From: Pseudomonas sp. Irchel 3E20
GTDB lineage: Bacteria; Pseudomonadota; Gammaproteobacteria; Pseudomonadales; Pseudomonadaceae
DNA length: 64,000 bases
Assembly: GCF_900187645.1 (NCBI RefSeq)
Contig: NZ_FYEE01000008.1
Location: 186,001-250,000 of the forward strand
Direction: 5' to 3'
In this document: one piece after another, positions 53,101-64,000 of the stretch
Layout: every line of letters begins with the position of its first letter
Position numbering within the stretch: position 1 is the stretch's first letter
Notes under the pieces: model-generated
The model's input: the letters and a program-made list of their open reading frames with translations, nothing else
What the model was told of the DNA's origin: nothing
Database searches by the model: none
Made by a program: the position numbers and the translations under genes

Positions 53101-54364
53101 GAACCGGGTGTTCGCGGATCACTTCAGCGAGAACGTCCCAAACCTCTGGCAGCTCGCGCTCGACCATTTTCTTGGCCGCTTTGATGGTGGTCGCGAGGCC
53201 ACGCATTTCAAGCTTGCCGAAAATGAACGGCTTGAACAGTTCCAGAGCCATCTTCTTCGGCAGACCGCACTGGTGCAGACGCAAGGTCGGGCCCACGGTA
53301 ATTACCGAACGACCGGAGTAGTCAACACGCTTACCGAGCAAGTTCTGACGGAAACGACCCTGCTTACCCTTAATCATGTCAGCCAGGGATTTCAGAGGAC
53401 GCTTGTTCGAACCGGTGATCGCACGGCCACGACGGCCGTTGTCGAGCAAGGCGTCAACCGCTTCCTGCAACATACGCTTTTCGTTGCGCACGATGATGTC
53501 CGGAGCGGACAGGTCGAGCAGACGCTTCAAGCGGTTGTTACGGTTGATAACGCGGCGGTACAGGTCGTTGAGGTCGGAAGTCGCGAAGCGGCCGCCATCC
53601 AACGGTACCAGCGGACGCAGGTCTGGCGGCAGAACCGGCAGAACGGTCAGCACCATCCACTCTGGCAGGTTGCCGGAACCCTGAAAGGCTTCCATCAACT
53701 TCAGACGCTTGGACAGTTTCTTGATTTTGGTTTCGGAGTTGGTTTGCGGAATTTCTTCACGCAGACGACCAATCTCGTGTTCCAGGTCGATAGCGTGCAG
53801 CAGTTCGCGCACAGCCTCGGCACCCATGCGGGCATCGAAATCGTCGCCAAACTCTTCCAGCGCTTCGAAGTACTGCTCATCGTTGAGCAGCTGACCTTTT
53901 TCAAGGGTGGTCATGCCTGGATCGATAACGACGTAGCTCTCGAAGTAGAGAACGCGTTCGATATCACGCAGGGTCATGTCCATCAGCAAGCCGATACGCG
54001 ACGGCAGTGACTTCAGGAACCAGATGTGGGCAACCGGCGAAGCCAGTTCGATGTGCGCCATGCGCTCACGGCGAACTTTTGCCAGCGCAACTTCAACGCC
54101 GCACTTCTCGCAGATCACACCACGGTGCTTCAAGCGCTTGTACTTACCGCACAGGCACTCGTAATCCTTTACCGGGCCAAAGATCTTGGCGCAGAACAGG
54201 CCGTCACGCTCAGGTTTGAACGTACGGTAGTTGATGGTTTCCGGCTTTTTAACTTCACCGAACGACCACGAACGGATCATCTCAGGCGATGCCAACCCAA
54301 TACGGATGGCGTCGAACTCTTCGACTTGACCCTGGTTTTTCAGCAAATTCAGTAGGTCTTTCAA
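50165..54364 (-). CDS. rpoC: DNA-directed RNA polymerase subunit beta'
   Basis: 1399 residues from a TTG start at 54364 (then KDLLNLLKNQGQVEEFDAIR), with AGGAGGAAAGG upstream. The N-terminal zinc ribbon shows CLCGKYKRLKHRGVICEKCG near residues 70-90. The catalytic NADFDGDQMAVH is near 458-469. A second Cys cluster (CETRYGICAKCYGRD) lies near 885-900. Assembles with beta, alpha and omega. It is 64 bases after rpoB. Confidence 0.99.
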   Translation of the reverse strand: MKDLLNLLKNQGQVEEFDAIRIGLASPEMIRSWSFGEVKKPETINYRTFKPERDGLFCAKIFGPVKDYECLCGKYKRLKHRGVICEKCGVEVALAKVRRERMAHIELASPVAHIWFLKSLPSRIGLLMDMTLRDIERVLYFESYVVIDPGMTTLEKGQLLNDEQYFEALEEFGDDFDARMGAEAVRELLHAIDLEHEIGRLREEIPQTNSETKIKKLSKRLKLMEAFQGSGNLPEWMVLTVLPVLPPDLRPLVPLDGGRFATSDLNDLYRRVINRNNRLKRLLDLSAPDIIVRNEKRMLQEAVDALLDNGRRGRAITGSNKRPLKSLADMIKGKQGRFRQNLLGKRVDYSGRSVITVGPTLRLHQCGLPKKMALELFKPFIFGKLEMRGLATTIKAAKKMVERELPEVWDVLAEVIREHPVLLNRAPTLHRLGIQAFEPVLIEGKAIQLHPLVCAAYNADFDGDQMAVHVPLTLEAQLEARALMMSTNNILSPANGEPIIVPSQDVVLGLYYMTREAINAKGEGRVFADLQEVDRVFRAGEAALHAKVKVRIHETVNDRDGGSVSNVRIVDTTVGRALLYQVVPKGLSYDVVNLPMKKKAISKLINQCYRVVGLKETVIFADQLMYTGFAYSTISGVSIGVNDFVIPDEKARIISAATDEVKEIESQYASGLVTQGEKYNKVIDLWSKANDEVSKAMMANLSKEKVIDRHGVEVDQESFNSMYMMADSGARGSAAQIRQLAGMRGLMAKPDGSIIETPITANFREGLSVLQYFISTHGARKGLADTALKTANSGYLTRRLVDVAQDLVVTEIDCGTEHGLLMTPHIEGGDVVEPLGERVLGRVIARDVFKPGTEDVIVPAGTLVDEKWVEFIELNSIDEVIVRSPISCETRYGICAKCYGRDLARGHQVNIGEAVGVIAAQSIGEPGTQLTMRTFHIGGAASRTSAADSVQVKNGGTVRLHNLKHVERVDGHLVAVSRSGELAIADDFGRERERYKLPYGAVISVKEGDKVDAGAIVAKWDPHTHPIVTEMKGTVTYVGMEEGITIKRQTDELTGMTNIEVLDAKDRPAAGKDIRPAVKMVDDNGKDLLLPGTDVIAQYFLPANALVGVADGARIAIGDVIARIPQETSKTRDITGGLPRVADLFEARRPKEASILAEVSGTIAFGKETKGKRRLVITPNDGTDPYEELIPKWRHLNVFEGEQVNRGEVISDGPSDPHDILRLLGVSALAKYIVNEIQDVYRLQGVKINDKHIETILRQMLRKVEIAESGDSSFIKGDQMELTHVLVENERLSAEDKFVSKFTRVLLGITKASLSTESFISAASFQETTRVLTEAAVTGKRDYLRGLKENVVVGRLIPAGTGLAYHSERKRRRDADKPLRVSASEVEAALTEALNSSGN

Positions 54365-54428
54365 GGCCTTTCCTCCTGGCGGAGCAGAGAGCGGGCATCA
54401 CTGCCACGCTCTCGATTCGCGTCACGTG

Positions 54429-58502
<4,074 letters not shown>

Positions 58503-58645
58503 CAGCGTTCCCCAGCTTGGTCACCTGCTTGTTTGGCCCCTCCCGACGGGAGCAGCCAGAAAATCGTGCAAACCCCATGGTCTGCGCCACCGCATCGGGT
58601 GGTTACCGCACGTTAATGGCGACGACCGAGTCGATTGCCAATAAC

Positions 58646-58676
58646 GGAAAAAGGCCGGTGGCAAGAGCCACCAGCC
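58646..58676 (-). terminator. Attenuator between rplL and rpoB
   Basis: On the minus strand GGCTGGTGGC and GCCACCGGCC pair over ten bases (one G-U) with loop TCTT, followed by five T residues. Like the partial terminator between rplL and rpoB in E. coli, it would lower rpoBC expression relative to L7/L12. It sits in a 220-base gap; a second smaller stem (CTCCC/GGGAG) is near 58538-58552. Confidence 0.85.
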
Positions 58677-58722
58677 ATCAGCCTTTCGCTTAACGCTTGG
58701 GCTGGAGACGCAAAGTCGATGC

Positions 58723-59088
58723 TTACTTCAGCTCGACTTTAGCGCCTGCTTCTTCCAGAGTTGCTTTGGCTTTGTCAGCTGCGTCTTTCGATACAGCTTC
58801 CAGAACCTGGGCAGGAGCGCCGTCAACTACAGCCTTGGCTTCTTTCAGGCCCAGACCGGTCAGTTCACGTACTGCCTTAATTACGTTTACTTTCTTCTCG
58901 CCAGCTTCCAGCAGCATGACGTTGAATTCGGTTTGCTCTTCAGCAGCAACAGCAGCAACAGCTGGGCCAGCAGAAGCAGCGGCAGCGGAAACGCCGAATT
59001 TTTCTTCGAAAGCTTTGATCAGCTCAACAACCTGCAGAACCGACATTTCAGCTACGGCGTTGAGGATATCGTCTTGGGAGATAGACAT
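58723..59088 (-). CDS. rplL: 50S ribosomal protein L7/L12
   Basis: 121 residues. N-terminal dimerisation region MSISQDDILNAVAEMSVLQV, an Ala-rich hinge (about 36-52) and a C-terminal domain with KVNVIKAVRELTGLGLKEAK that contacts translation GTPases. Present in four or six copies on the stalk, hence the separation from rpoB by an attenuator. Confidence 0.98.
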   Translation of the reverse strand: MSISQDDILNAVAEMSVLQVVELIKAFEEKFGVSAAAASAGPAVAAVAAEEQTEFNVMLLEAGEKKVNVIKAVRELTGLGLKEAKAVVDGAPAQVLEAVSKDAADKAKATLEEAGAKVELK

Positions 59089-59166
59089 TGCTGTATTTCC
59101 TGAATTGGGGGACGGCCTACGCGGCCATCGAAATAAACAAAAATACGCGAGAGAAAATGCTCAGCC

Positions 59167-59667
59167 TTAGGCTGCTGCAGCTTCTTTTTGTTCGCGAACT
59201 GCAGCCAGAGTACGAGCCAGCTTGCTGGTAGCGCCTTGAATCACGCTCATCAGCTGCGAAATAGCTTCGTCACGGGTCGGCAGTGTTGCCAGTACGTCGA
59301 TTTGGTTAGCTGCGAGGAACTTGCCCTCGAACGCAGCTGCCTTGATCTCGAACTTATCCTGACCCTTGGCGAATTCCTTGAACAAACGGGCAGCAGCGCC
59401 TGGATGATCCTTGGAAAACGCAATCAGGGTCGGGCCGGTGAACACGTCATTGAGAACACTGTATTCAGTGTCCGCAACAGCGCGCTTGAGCAGGGTGTTA
59501 CGTACAACACGTACGTAAACGCCAGCTTCACGAGCCTCTTTACGGAGTCCGGTCATAGCGCCTACTGTCACACCACGGGCATCAGCCACGACAGCGGACA
59601 GAGCAGCTTTGGCAGCCTCGTTGACTTCAGCGACGATGGCCTTCTTGTCTTCGAGATTAATTGCCAC
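59167..59667 (-). CDS. rplJ: 50S ribosomal protein L10
   Basis: 166 residues with a GTG start (AINLEDKKAIVAEVNEAAKA). Anchors the L12 stalk; the L10-L12 complex represses its own message at the leader upstream. RKEAREAGVYVRVVRNTLLK near residue 41 is the rRNA-binding region. Confidence 0.98.
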   Translation of the reverse strand: MAINLEDKKAIVAEVNEAAKAALSAVVADARGVTVGAMTGLRKEAREAGVYVRVVRNTLLKRAVADTEYSVLNDVFTGPTLIAFSKDHPGAAARLFKEFAKGQDKFEIKAAAFEGKFLAANQIDVLATLPTRDEAISQLMSVIQGATSKLARTLAAVREQKEAAAA

Positions 59668-59734
59668 GGGTTTAACTCCTGCTTGTTACCGTTTCATCCA
59701 ACCGGAGCCGGATGTCGTTTTGGTGTCTGATTCG

Positions 59735-59815
59735 GTAAGGAACCGGGAGCACCATCTGCGTAGGCTTGAGGTTTAAGACTTGCGTCGCCTACGGTCTTGG
59801 ATAGCCCCCGCCAGG
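59735..59815 (-). promoter_or_regulatory. L10 leader (autoregulatory RNA of rplJ)
   Basis: In the 198-base gap between rplA and rplJ, the minus strand contains the conserved L10-leader core: AGACCGTAGGCGACGCAAGT, then CTTAAACC, followed by CCTACGCAGATGGTGCTCCC. This fits the kink-turn element bound by the L10-L12 complex in Proteobacteria. Boundaries are approximate. Confidence 0.8.
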
Positions 59816-59865
59816 CAGGGACCCCAATCTTTCAATTGGCACGATGACTCATGCCAACCTGTGTC

Positions 59866-60561
59866 TTATACGTCCAGCGAGCCTTGGTCGATGACCAGAC
59901 CTGGGCCCATAGTGGTGCTCAGGGTAACGCGCTTGACGTAGATGCCTTTCGAGGAAGCTGGCTTGATACGCTTCAGATCAGCGATCAGGGCTTCAACGTT
60001 TTCCTTCAGCTTGACGGCGTCGAAACCAACCTTGCCAACGGAAGTGTGAATGATGCCGTTTTTGTCGGTGCGATAACGAACCTGACCAGCCTTGGCGTTT
60101 TTAACCGCGGTAGCTACGTCTGGCGTTACGGTGCCAACTTTAGGGTTGGGCATCAGGCCGCGCGGGCCGAGGATTTGACCCAACTGACCTACAACACGCA
60201 TTGCATCCGGGGAAGCAATAACGACGTCATAGTTCAGGTCGCCGCCTTTCATTTCGGCAGCCAGATCATCCATGCCAACGCGATCGGCGCCAGCGGCCAG
60301 AGCAGCTTCAGCCGCCGGGCCTTGGGTGAAGACAGCAACGCGTACAGTCTTGCCAGTACCGTGTGGCAGCACAGTTGCGCTACGAACGACCTGGTCGGAT
60401 TTACGCGGGTCAACACCCAGATTTACAGCAACGTCTACGGACTCGCTGAACTTGACAGTCGACAGCTCAGTCAGCAGAGCGGCGGCGTCTACAAAGTTGT
60501 AGGCCTTGCCTGCTTCGATTTTGCCGGCGATAGCCTTTTGGCGCTTGGTCAGCTTAGCCAT
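59866..60561 (-). CDS. rplA: 50S ribosomal protein L1
   Basis: 231 residues, [20 protein letters not shown] at the start and [20 protein letters not shown] near residue 130. Forms the mobile L1 stalk for E-site tRNA release and represses the rplKA message in E. coli. Its ATG shares one base with the rplK stop. Confidence 0.98.
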
Positions 60562-60992
60562 TACACACCCTCCACGTTAAGGCCCATGCTACGAGCAGAA
60601 CCGGCGATGGTACGCACGGCTGCATCCATATCAGCTGCAGTCAGATCCGCGTTTTTGGTTTTCGCGATTTCTTCCAGCTGAGCACGGGTAACGGTGCCAA
60701 CCTTAACGGTGTTAGGACGAGCGGAACCGCTAGTCAGACCAGCAGCCTTCTTCAGCAGAACCGAAGCAGGGGTCGACTTGGTTTCGAACGTGAAGCTACG
60801 GTCGCTATAGACAGTAATAATCACTGGAGTCGGCAGGCCTGGCTCAATACCCTGAGTACGGGCGTTGAAAGCTTTGCAGAACTCCATGATGTTCACACCG
60901 TGTTGACCCAGAGCTGGACCGACGGGCGGGCTTGGGTTGGCCTGAGCGGCCTTAACTTGCAGCTTGATGTAAGCGGTAATCTTCTTGGCCAT
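60561..60992 (-). CDS. rplK: 50S ribosomal protein L11
   Basis: 143 residues from ATG 60992 ([20 protein letters not shown]), with [20 protein letters not shown] near residue 19. Part of the GTPase-associated centre and needed for RelA activation. The proline-rich thiostrepton contact region is intact. Confidence 0.98.
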
Positions 60993-61067
60993 GAGGCACT
61001 CCAATTACGGGTTCAAACGCCTCGAAAGGCTCCCCGGCTACTTGCGCGTTTATCCCAGTGACGACAA

Positions 61068-61094
61068 AACCCCACAGCCTAAGGCTGCGGGGTT
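61068..61094 (-). terminator. Terminator between nusG and rplK
   Basis: On the minus strand AACCCCGCAGCC and GGCTGTGGGGTT pair over 12 bases with one mismatch, loop TTA, followed by a TTTTG tail. It lies about 15 bases after the nusG stop. Confidence 0.88.
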
Positions 61095-61109
61095 GGGATG
61101 TTTGTTCTG

Positions 61110-61643
61110 CTAGACCTTTTCGACCTGGCTGAACTCTAGCTCTACCGGGGTAGAGCGACCGAAAATGAGCACCGCGACCTGAATCCGGCTCTTTTCGTAG
61201 TTAACTTCTTCGACTGTACCGTTGAAATCAGCGAACGGACCGTCGGTGACACGCACAACTTCACCCGGCTCGAACAGTGTTTTCGGCTTCGGCTTGTCAC
61301 TACCATCGGCAACGCGACGCAGAATCGCTTCTGCTTCTTTGTCGGTAATCGGAGCCGGCTTGTCAGCCGTACCGCCGATAAAGCCCATGACGCGAGGAGT
61401 ATCCTTGACCAAGTGCCAAGTACCCTCATTCATATCCATTTGAACTAGCACATAACCAGGAAAGAACTTGCGCTCACTTTTGCGTTTCTGGCCATTACGC
61501 ATTTCAACCACTTCTTCAGTGGGAACCAGAATTTCGCCGAAGCCATCTTCCATGCCTGCCAGCTTTACACGCTCTACCAGCGAGCGCATCACGTGCTTCT
61601 CGTAACCCGAGTAAGCATGCACAACGTACCAACGCTTAGCCAC
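61110..61643 (-). CDS. nusG: Transcription termination/antitermination factor NusG
   Basis: 177 residues with a GTG start (then AKRWYVVHAYSGYEKHVMRS). N-terminal NGN domain (1-110) binds RNA polymerase. The C-terminal KOW domain (about 125-177, EPGEVVRVTDGPFADFNGTV) binds Rho or S10. It couples transcription to translation and elongation control. Nine bases after secE. Confidence 0.98.
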   Translation of the reverse strand: MAKRWYVVHAYSGYEKHVMRSLVERVKLAGMEDGFGEILVPTEEVVEMRNGQKRKSERKFFPGYVLVQMDMNEGTWHLVKDTPRVMGFIGGTADKPAPITDKEAEAILRRVADGSDKPKPKTLFEPGEVVRVTDGPFADFNGTVEEVNYEKSRIQVAVLIFGRSTPVELEFSQVEKV

Positions 61644-61652
61644 GGGACACCC

Positions 61653-62021
61653 TTAGCCAACAATCAAAGAAACAAGCCAGCCTAGCAGGGAATCTAAACC
61701 CCACAACAGCAACGCCATAACCAGAACAACAGCCACAACGATTAACGTGGTCTGCGTGGTTTCTTGGCGAGTTGGCCAAACGACTTTACGAATCTCGGTA
61801 CGAGCTTCCTTTACCAGCACAAAGAATGACTTGCCCTTGGCAGTCTGCAGACCTACAAAGGCAGCTACAGCAGCAATAGCAAGCAAGGCGAGTACGCGGT
61901 ACAGGATCGGCGAGGCGGAATAGTATTGATTACCAACAACGCCAACAACCACCAAAGCGACTACTACAAGCCACTTGAGCAGATCGAAGCGAGAGCCTTG
62001 AGCTTCAGCTTTAGGAGTCAT
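61653..62021 (-). CDS. secE: Preprotein translocase subunit SecE
   Basis: 122 residues with three membrane segments (about 13-32, 42-60, 95-118), the long gammaproteobacterial form. The conserved amphipathic stretch FVLVKEARTEIRKVVWPTRQ near residue 67 clamps SecY. Cotranscribed with tRNA-Trp upstream and nusG downstream. Confidence 0.97.
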   Translation of the reverse strand: MTPKAEAQGSRFDLLKWLVVVALVVVGVVGNQYYSASPILYRVLALLAIAAVAAFVGLQTAKGKSFFVLVKEARTEIRKVVWPTRQETTQTTLIVVAVVLVMALLLWGLDSLLGWLVSLIVG

Positions 62022-62066
62022 CTATGAAGATCCTGTGAAAAGAAAGCCAGACACACCGAGTGAATC

Positions 62067-62142
62067 TGGCAGGTCAGGAGGGAATCGAACCCCCAACCTA
62101 CGGTTTTGGAGACCGTCGCTCTGCCAATTGAGCTACTGACCT
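62067..62142 (-). tRNA. tRNA-Trp (CCA)
   Basis: 76 bases including encoded 3' CCA. Cloverleaf: acceptor AGGTCAG/CTGACCT, D-arm GCTC...GAGC, anticodon loop CTCCAAA with anticodon CCA, T-arm GGGGGTTCGATTCCCTC. It lies 45 bases before secE and is probably processed from the same transcript. Confidence 0.97.
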
Positions 62143-62162
62143 AAAACAAAATCAGGCCGACC

Positions 62163-62191
62163 ATTATGCAGACCTGAAAAAGACATTACAA
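62163..62191 (-). promoter_or_regulatory. Promoter of tRNA-Trp-secE-nusG
   Basis: On the minus strand TTGTAA (62186-62191), a 17-base spacer and CATAAT (62163-62168), about 20 bases before tRNA-Trp. The -10 matches five of six positions. Confidence 0.7.
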
Positions 62192-62255
62192 CCACTTGAC
62201 TGCTGAACTGCGACCCAACATCACCTGCAAGCCGACCAATCCAACCCTTAAAACA

Positions 62256-62281
62256 AAGGCAGATATTTTCATATCTGCCTT
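62256..62281 (-). terminator. Terminator after tRNA-Thr
   Basis: AAGGCAGATAT and ATATCTGCCTT form a perfect 11-base stem with a four-base loop, followed on the minus strand by TTGTTTT. It ends the tRNA-Tyr-Gly-Thr transcript at the place where tufB begins in many relatives. Confidence 0.88.
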
Positions 62282-62287
62282 GTCATA

Positions 62288-62363
62288 TGGAGCTCTTGAG
62301 CGGATTTGAACCGCTGACCTCACCCTTACCAAGGGTGTGCTCTACCAACTGAGCTACAAGAGC
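62288..62363 (-). tRNA. tRNA-Thr (GGT)
   Basis: 76 bases with encoded CCA. Acceptor GCTCTTG/CAAGAGC, D-arm AGCTCAGTTGGTAGAGC, anticodon loop TTGGTAA with anticodon GGT, T-arm GCGGTTCAAATCCGC. Confidence 0.97.
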
Positions 62364-62389
62364 AAAACACGCCGCACAACCTGCAAACT

Positions 62390-62463
<74 letters not shown>

Positions 62464-62487
62464 TGAGCTTGCAGCTCACGCTAAAAA

Positions 62488-62572
<85 letters not shown>

Positions 62573-62585
62573 TAAGCGAGCCGGC

Positions 62586-62613
62586 ATTTTACATTACGCC
62601 GACCTTCTGTCAA
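62586..62613 (-). promoter_or_regulatory. Promoter of the tRNA-Tyr-Gly-Thr operon
   Basis: On the minus strand a perfect -35 TTGACA (62608-62613), a 16-base spacer and TAAAAT (62586-62591). A GC-rich discriminator (GCCGGCTCGC) follows, typical of stringently controlled stable-RNA promoters. Confidence 0.85.
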
Positions 62614-62715
62614 GCATTTTCTCATTAAAAACCTGAGGTTAGCTGCGTTGACCTTCGCTCTACACTATCAACCCGTTAAGGTCATCACTGCTGAGCGGGC
62701 GCCATTCTATGCAAC

Positions 62716-63165
62716 CTATTCCTGAGTTGCAACCCCCTCACAGGGCATTATTTTATGTTTTAACTCATTGAATTCCTTGGCAAGGTTCTGCAACAACGGA
62801 TCGTCCAACAGGTTACGACTTTCAGGCTCAATACGAAGCCAAACACCCATCACGCCACCCAAACCAGCAGACTCACGTCGACTCCGAATCTGGAGTCCCG
62901 CCAGGCGCCGCTCCAAAGACTGAACCTCCTGCGAGCTGGCAAAGCCACCAACAAAGAGGCAAGTACTTTTGGCTTGCGGCGCCGCGCCACCTGCCCCCCA
63001 CGACATACCCGTAATCGCCGACTCACTGACCAGCCGAATATCTTGCTGGGACCCGCGGTACAGCGTTAGCGGCATAACGTCTTTCGCCCTTAACGGCGCC
63101 TCCTGCTGATGCCAGAAGTAATAGAAGACATTGAGAACCACCAGCAACAAAAACAACCAACGCAT
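62716..63165 (-). CDS. SPOR-like membrane-anchored protein
   Basis: 149 residues from ATG 63165, with TTGAGGTG upstream. One N-terminal membrane segment (about 2-18, WLFLLLVVLNVFYYFW) is followed by a periplasmic region. The C-terminal part (about 68-130) resembles a divergent SPOR domain: CLFVGGFASSQEVQSLERRL with GVMGVWLRIEP. SPOR domains bind denuded peptidoglycan at division sites. Its ATG lies eight bases before the coaX stop end, so it follows coaX in one transcript. Family assignment is moderate. Confidence 0.75.
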   Translation of the reverse strand: MRWLFLLLVVLNVFYYFWHQQEAPLRAKDVMPLTLYRGSQQDIRLVSESAITGMSWGAGGAAPQAKSTCLFVGGFASSQEVQSLERRLAGLQIRSRRESAGLGGVMGVWLRIEPESRNLLDDPLLQNLAKEFNELKHKIMPCEGVATQE

Positions 63166-63172
63166 AAACACC

Positions 63173-63922
63173 TCAAGACAATGGGCACGCCATCGCCAAG
63201 CCGACAAATACCAGGTCAGGGACAACCTTCGCCTTCGGCACTATGCTCGAGACCAGCGCCGCATCCCCACCTGTGAGGAATACTTCAAAATCGTCCCCCC
63301 AATAGCTGCGGGCCAACTCAAGCTGGGTCAGCACAAAACCCCGGAGCATCAATGTACATCCGCGCTCAACGGCCTCCACGGTTGAGCGACCAGGAGTAAA
63401 ACTATCCAGCGCGCGCTCGGCAGCGATATCGTCATATCTTATTTTTCGTGTATGCGTTCGTAGCTGGTGACGCATCAACGGCATGCCAGGGCAGATAAAC
63501 CCACCCAGGTGCTCACCATCTGCACAGATGAAATCCGCCGTGGCAGCGGTGCCGAAGTCGAGCACCAAACATGCCCCTGACGCCAGACGAAACCCTCCAA
63601 GCATCGCGAGCCAGCGATCCAACCCTAAGCGTTCAAAATCCTCATAGCCATTCTTCACCCCCGACATCTCCCGAGCAGGAGCAGCACAGGCGATAGAGAC
63701 ACCAAAGGCGTCCACCAAGACAGCAACTAGATTAGCGGTCTCCGCCGCAGCCCTGACACTTACCAGGCGGCAATGTTCCAATGAGAGCCCCACGAGGGCA
63801 TGCAACCCTACCAACAGAGCAAGATCCGAATCAACGACGCCTTCGGCAAACACTCGCACCTTGTCCGCTTCAAGGACCCGCCATTTGATGAAGCTATTTC
63901 CACAATCGAGCTCAAGTATCAT
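63173..63922 (-). CDS. coaX: Type III pantothenate kinase
   Basis: 249 residues from ATG 63922 (MILELDCGNSFIKWRVLEAD); a GTG one codon upstream is an alternative. Phosphorylates pantothenate in the first step of coenzyme A synthesis and, unlike CoaA, is not feedback-inhibited. Motifs: ELDCGNSFIKW with the catalytic Asp near residue 6, DRWLAMLGGFRLA near 103, VLDFGTAATADFI near 122 and GGFICPGMPLM near 140. It overlaps the birA stop by 11 bases. Confidence 0.95.
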   Translation of the reverse strand: MILELDCGNSFIKWRVLEADKVRVFAEGVVDSDLALLVGLHALVGLSLEHCRLVSVRAAAETANLVAVLVDAFGVSIACAAPAREMSGVKNGYEDFERLGLDRWLAMLGGFRLASGACLVLDFGTAATADFICADGEHLGGFICPGMPLMRHQLRTHTRKIRYDDIAAERALDSFTPGRSTVEAVERGCTLMLRGFVLTQLELARSYWGDDFEVFLTGGDAALVSSIVPKAKVVPDLVFVGLAMACPLS

Positions 63923-64000
63923 CACGCAACCTCAGACTCAGCTCGCCACCGCTATATGTGTTCTCAACCCCGGCCACATCCAGGCGCAAGGCCCCCTGCC
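63912..64000 (-). CDS. birA: Biotin protein ligase/repressor BirA, C-terminal end (partial)
   Basis: Only the last 28 codons are inside the window, read on the minus strand and ending at TGA 63912-63914. They encode GALRLDVAGVENTYSGGELS followed by LRLRDDT. The tail GGELSLRLR matches the C-terminal beta domain of BirA, and birA-coaX is the normal Pseudomonas order. The rest of the gene lies beyond the window. Confidence 0.75.
   Translation of the reverse strand, partial: QGALRLDVAGVENTYSGGELSLRLRDDT

Noticed and set aside
49661..54010. 1449-codon open frame opposite rpoC and rpsL
   Set aside because: Same codon-bias shadow; it also runs through the intergenic gap without conserved content.

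Overview
This window is a stretch of core chromosome from a gammaproteobacterium, almost certainly a Pseudomonas of the fluorescens/putida type. I base that on the gene order (xseB-ispA-dxs, then nrdR-ribD-ribE-ribBA-ribH-nusB-thiL-pgpA, then ssb-MFS-uvrA-ferritin-katA next to the ribosomal-protein cluster), on REP-type palindromes of the fluorescens kind, on high GC with strong codon bias, and on protein lengths usual for the genus (UvrA 944, KatA 482, RpoC 1399, RpoB 1357 residues). No insertion sequence, prophage, CRISPR array, integron or secretion island is visible, and no gene-free interval exceeds about 225 bases.

Layout. 1-3.2 kb (+): xseB, ispA and dxs (exonuclease VII small subunit and isoprenoid precursor supply). 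3.3-6.6 kb: a BtuB-like TonB-dependent receptor facing a BtuF-like cobalamin-binding protein, with REP palindromes around the receptor. 6.6-14.0 kb (-): a riboflavin and cofactor operon read from nrdR towards ribA, with many overlapping starts and stops. 14.2-16.6 kb: a YbaY-like lipoprotein, a protein methyltransferase, a CnoX-like thioredoxin/TPR chaperone and a small orphan. 16.7-19.9 kb (+): a four-gene zinc-responsive type operon (His-rich DUF2796 protein, ABC ATPase, FtsX-like permease, DUF3299 protein) preceded by a Zur-box-like site and carrying a 44-nt palindrome after its first gene. 20.0-24.4 kb: OprG/OmpW porin with a candidate ANR box, two overlapping sugar-nucleotide-type dehydrogenases, a GlxA-type regulator and a divergent nicotinamidase-like hydrolase. 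24.4-31.5 kb: ssb, a YajR-type MFS exporter, uvrA, ferritin FtnA and catalase KatA.

31.8-62.6 kb (-) is the ribosomal/RNA-polymerase supercluster. In transcription order it reads tRNA-Tyr, tRNA-Gly, tRNA-Thr | tRNA-Trp, secE, nusG | rplK, rplA | rplJ, rplL | rpoB, rpoC | rpsL, rpsG, fusA, tuf | rpsJ to rpsN | rpsH to rpmJ | rpsM, rpsK, rpsD, rpoA, rplQ. The bars mark junctions where a terminator-like hairpin, a sigma-70 promoter or an L10-type leader can be read. At several of them the hairpin sits directly against, or overlaps, the -35 of the next promoter. The tufB gene that lies between tRNA-Thr and tRNA-Trp in E. coli and P. aeruginosa is absent. The last 1.3 kb holds a SPOR-like protein, coaX and the 3' end of birA.

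The window is mostly conserved housekeeping DNA and I do not see a wholly new system. The best targets for follow-up are the Zur-type transporter operon, the internal terminator/promoter junction between rpsN and rpsH, the loss of tufB, and the degenerate cyclohydrolase half of RibBA.
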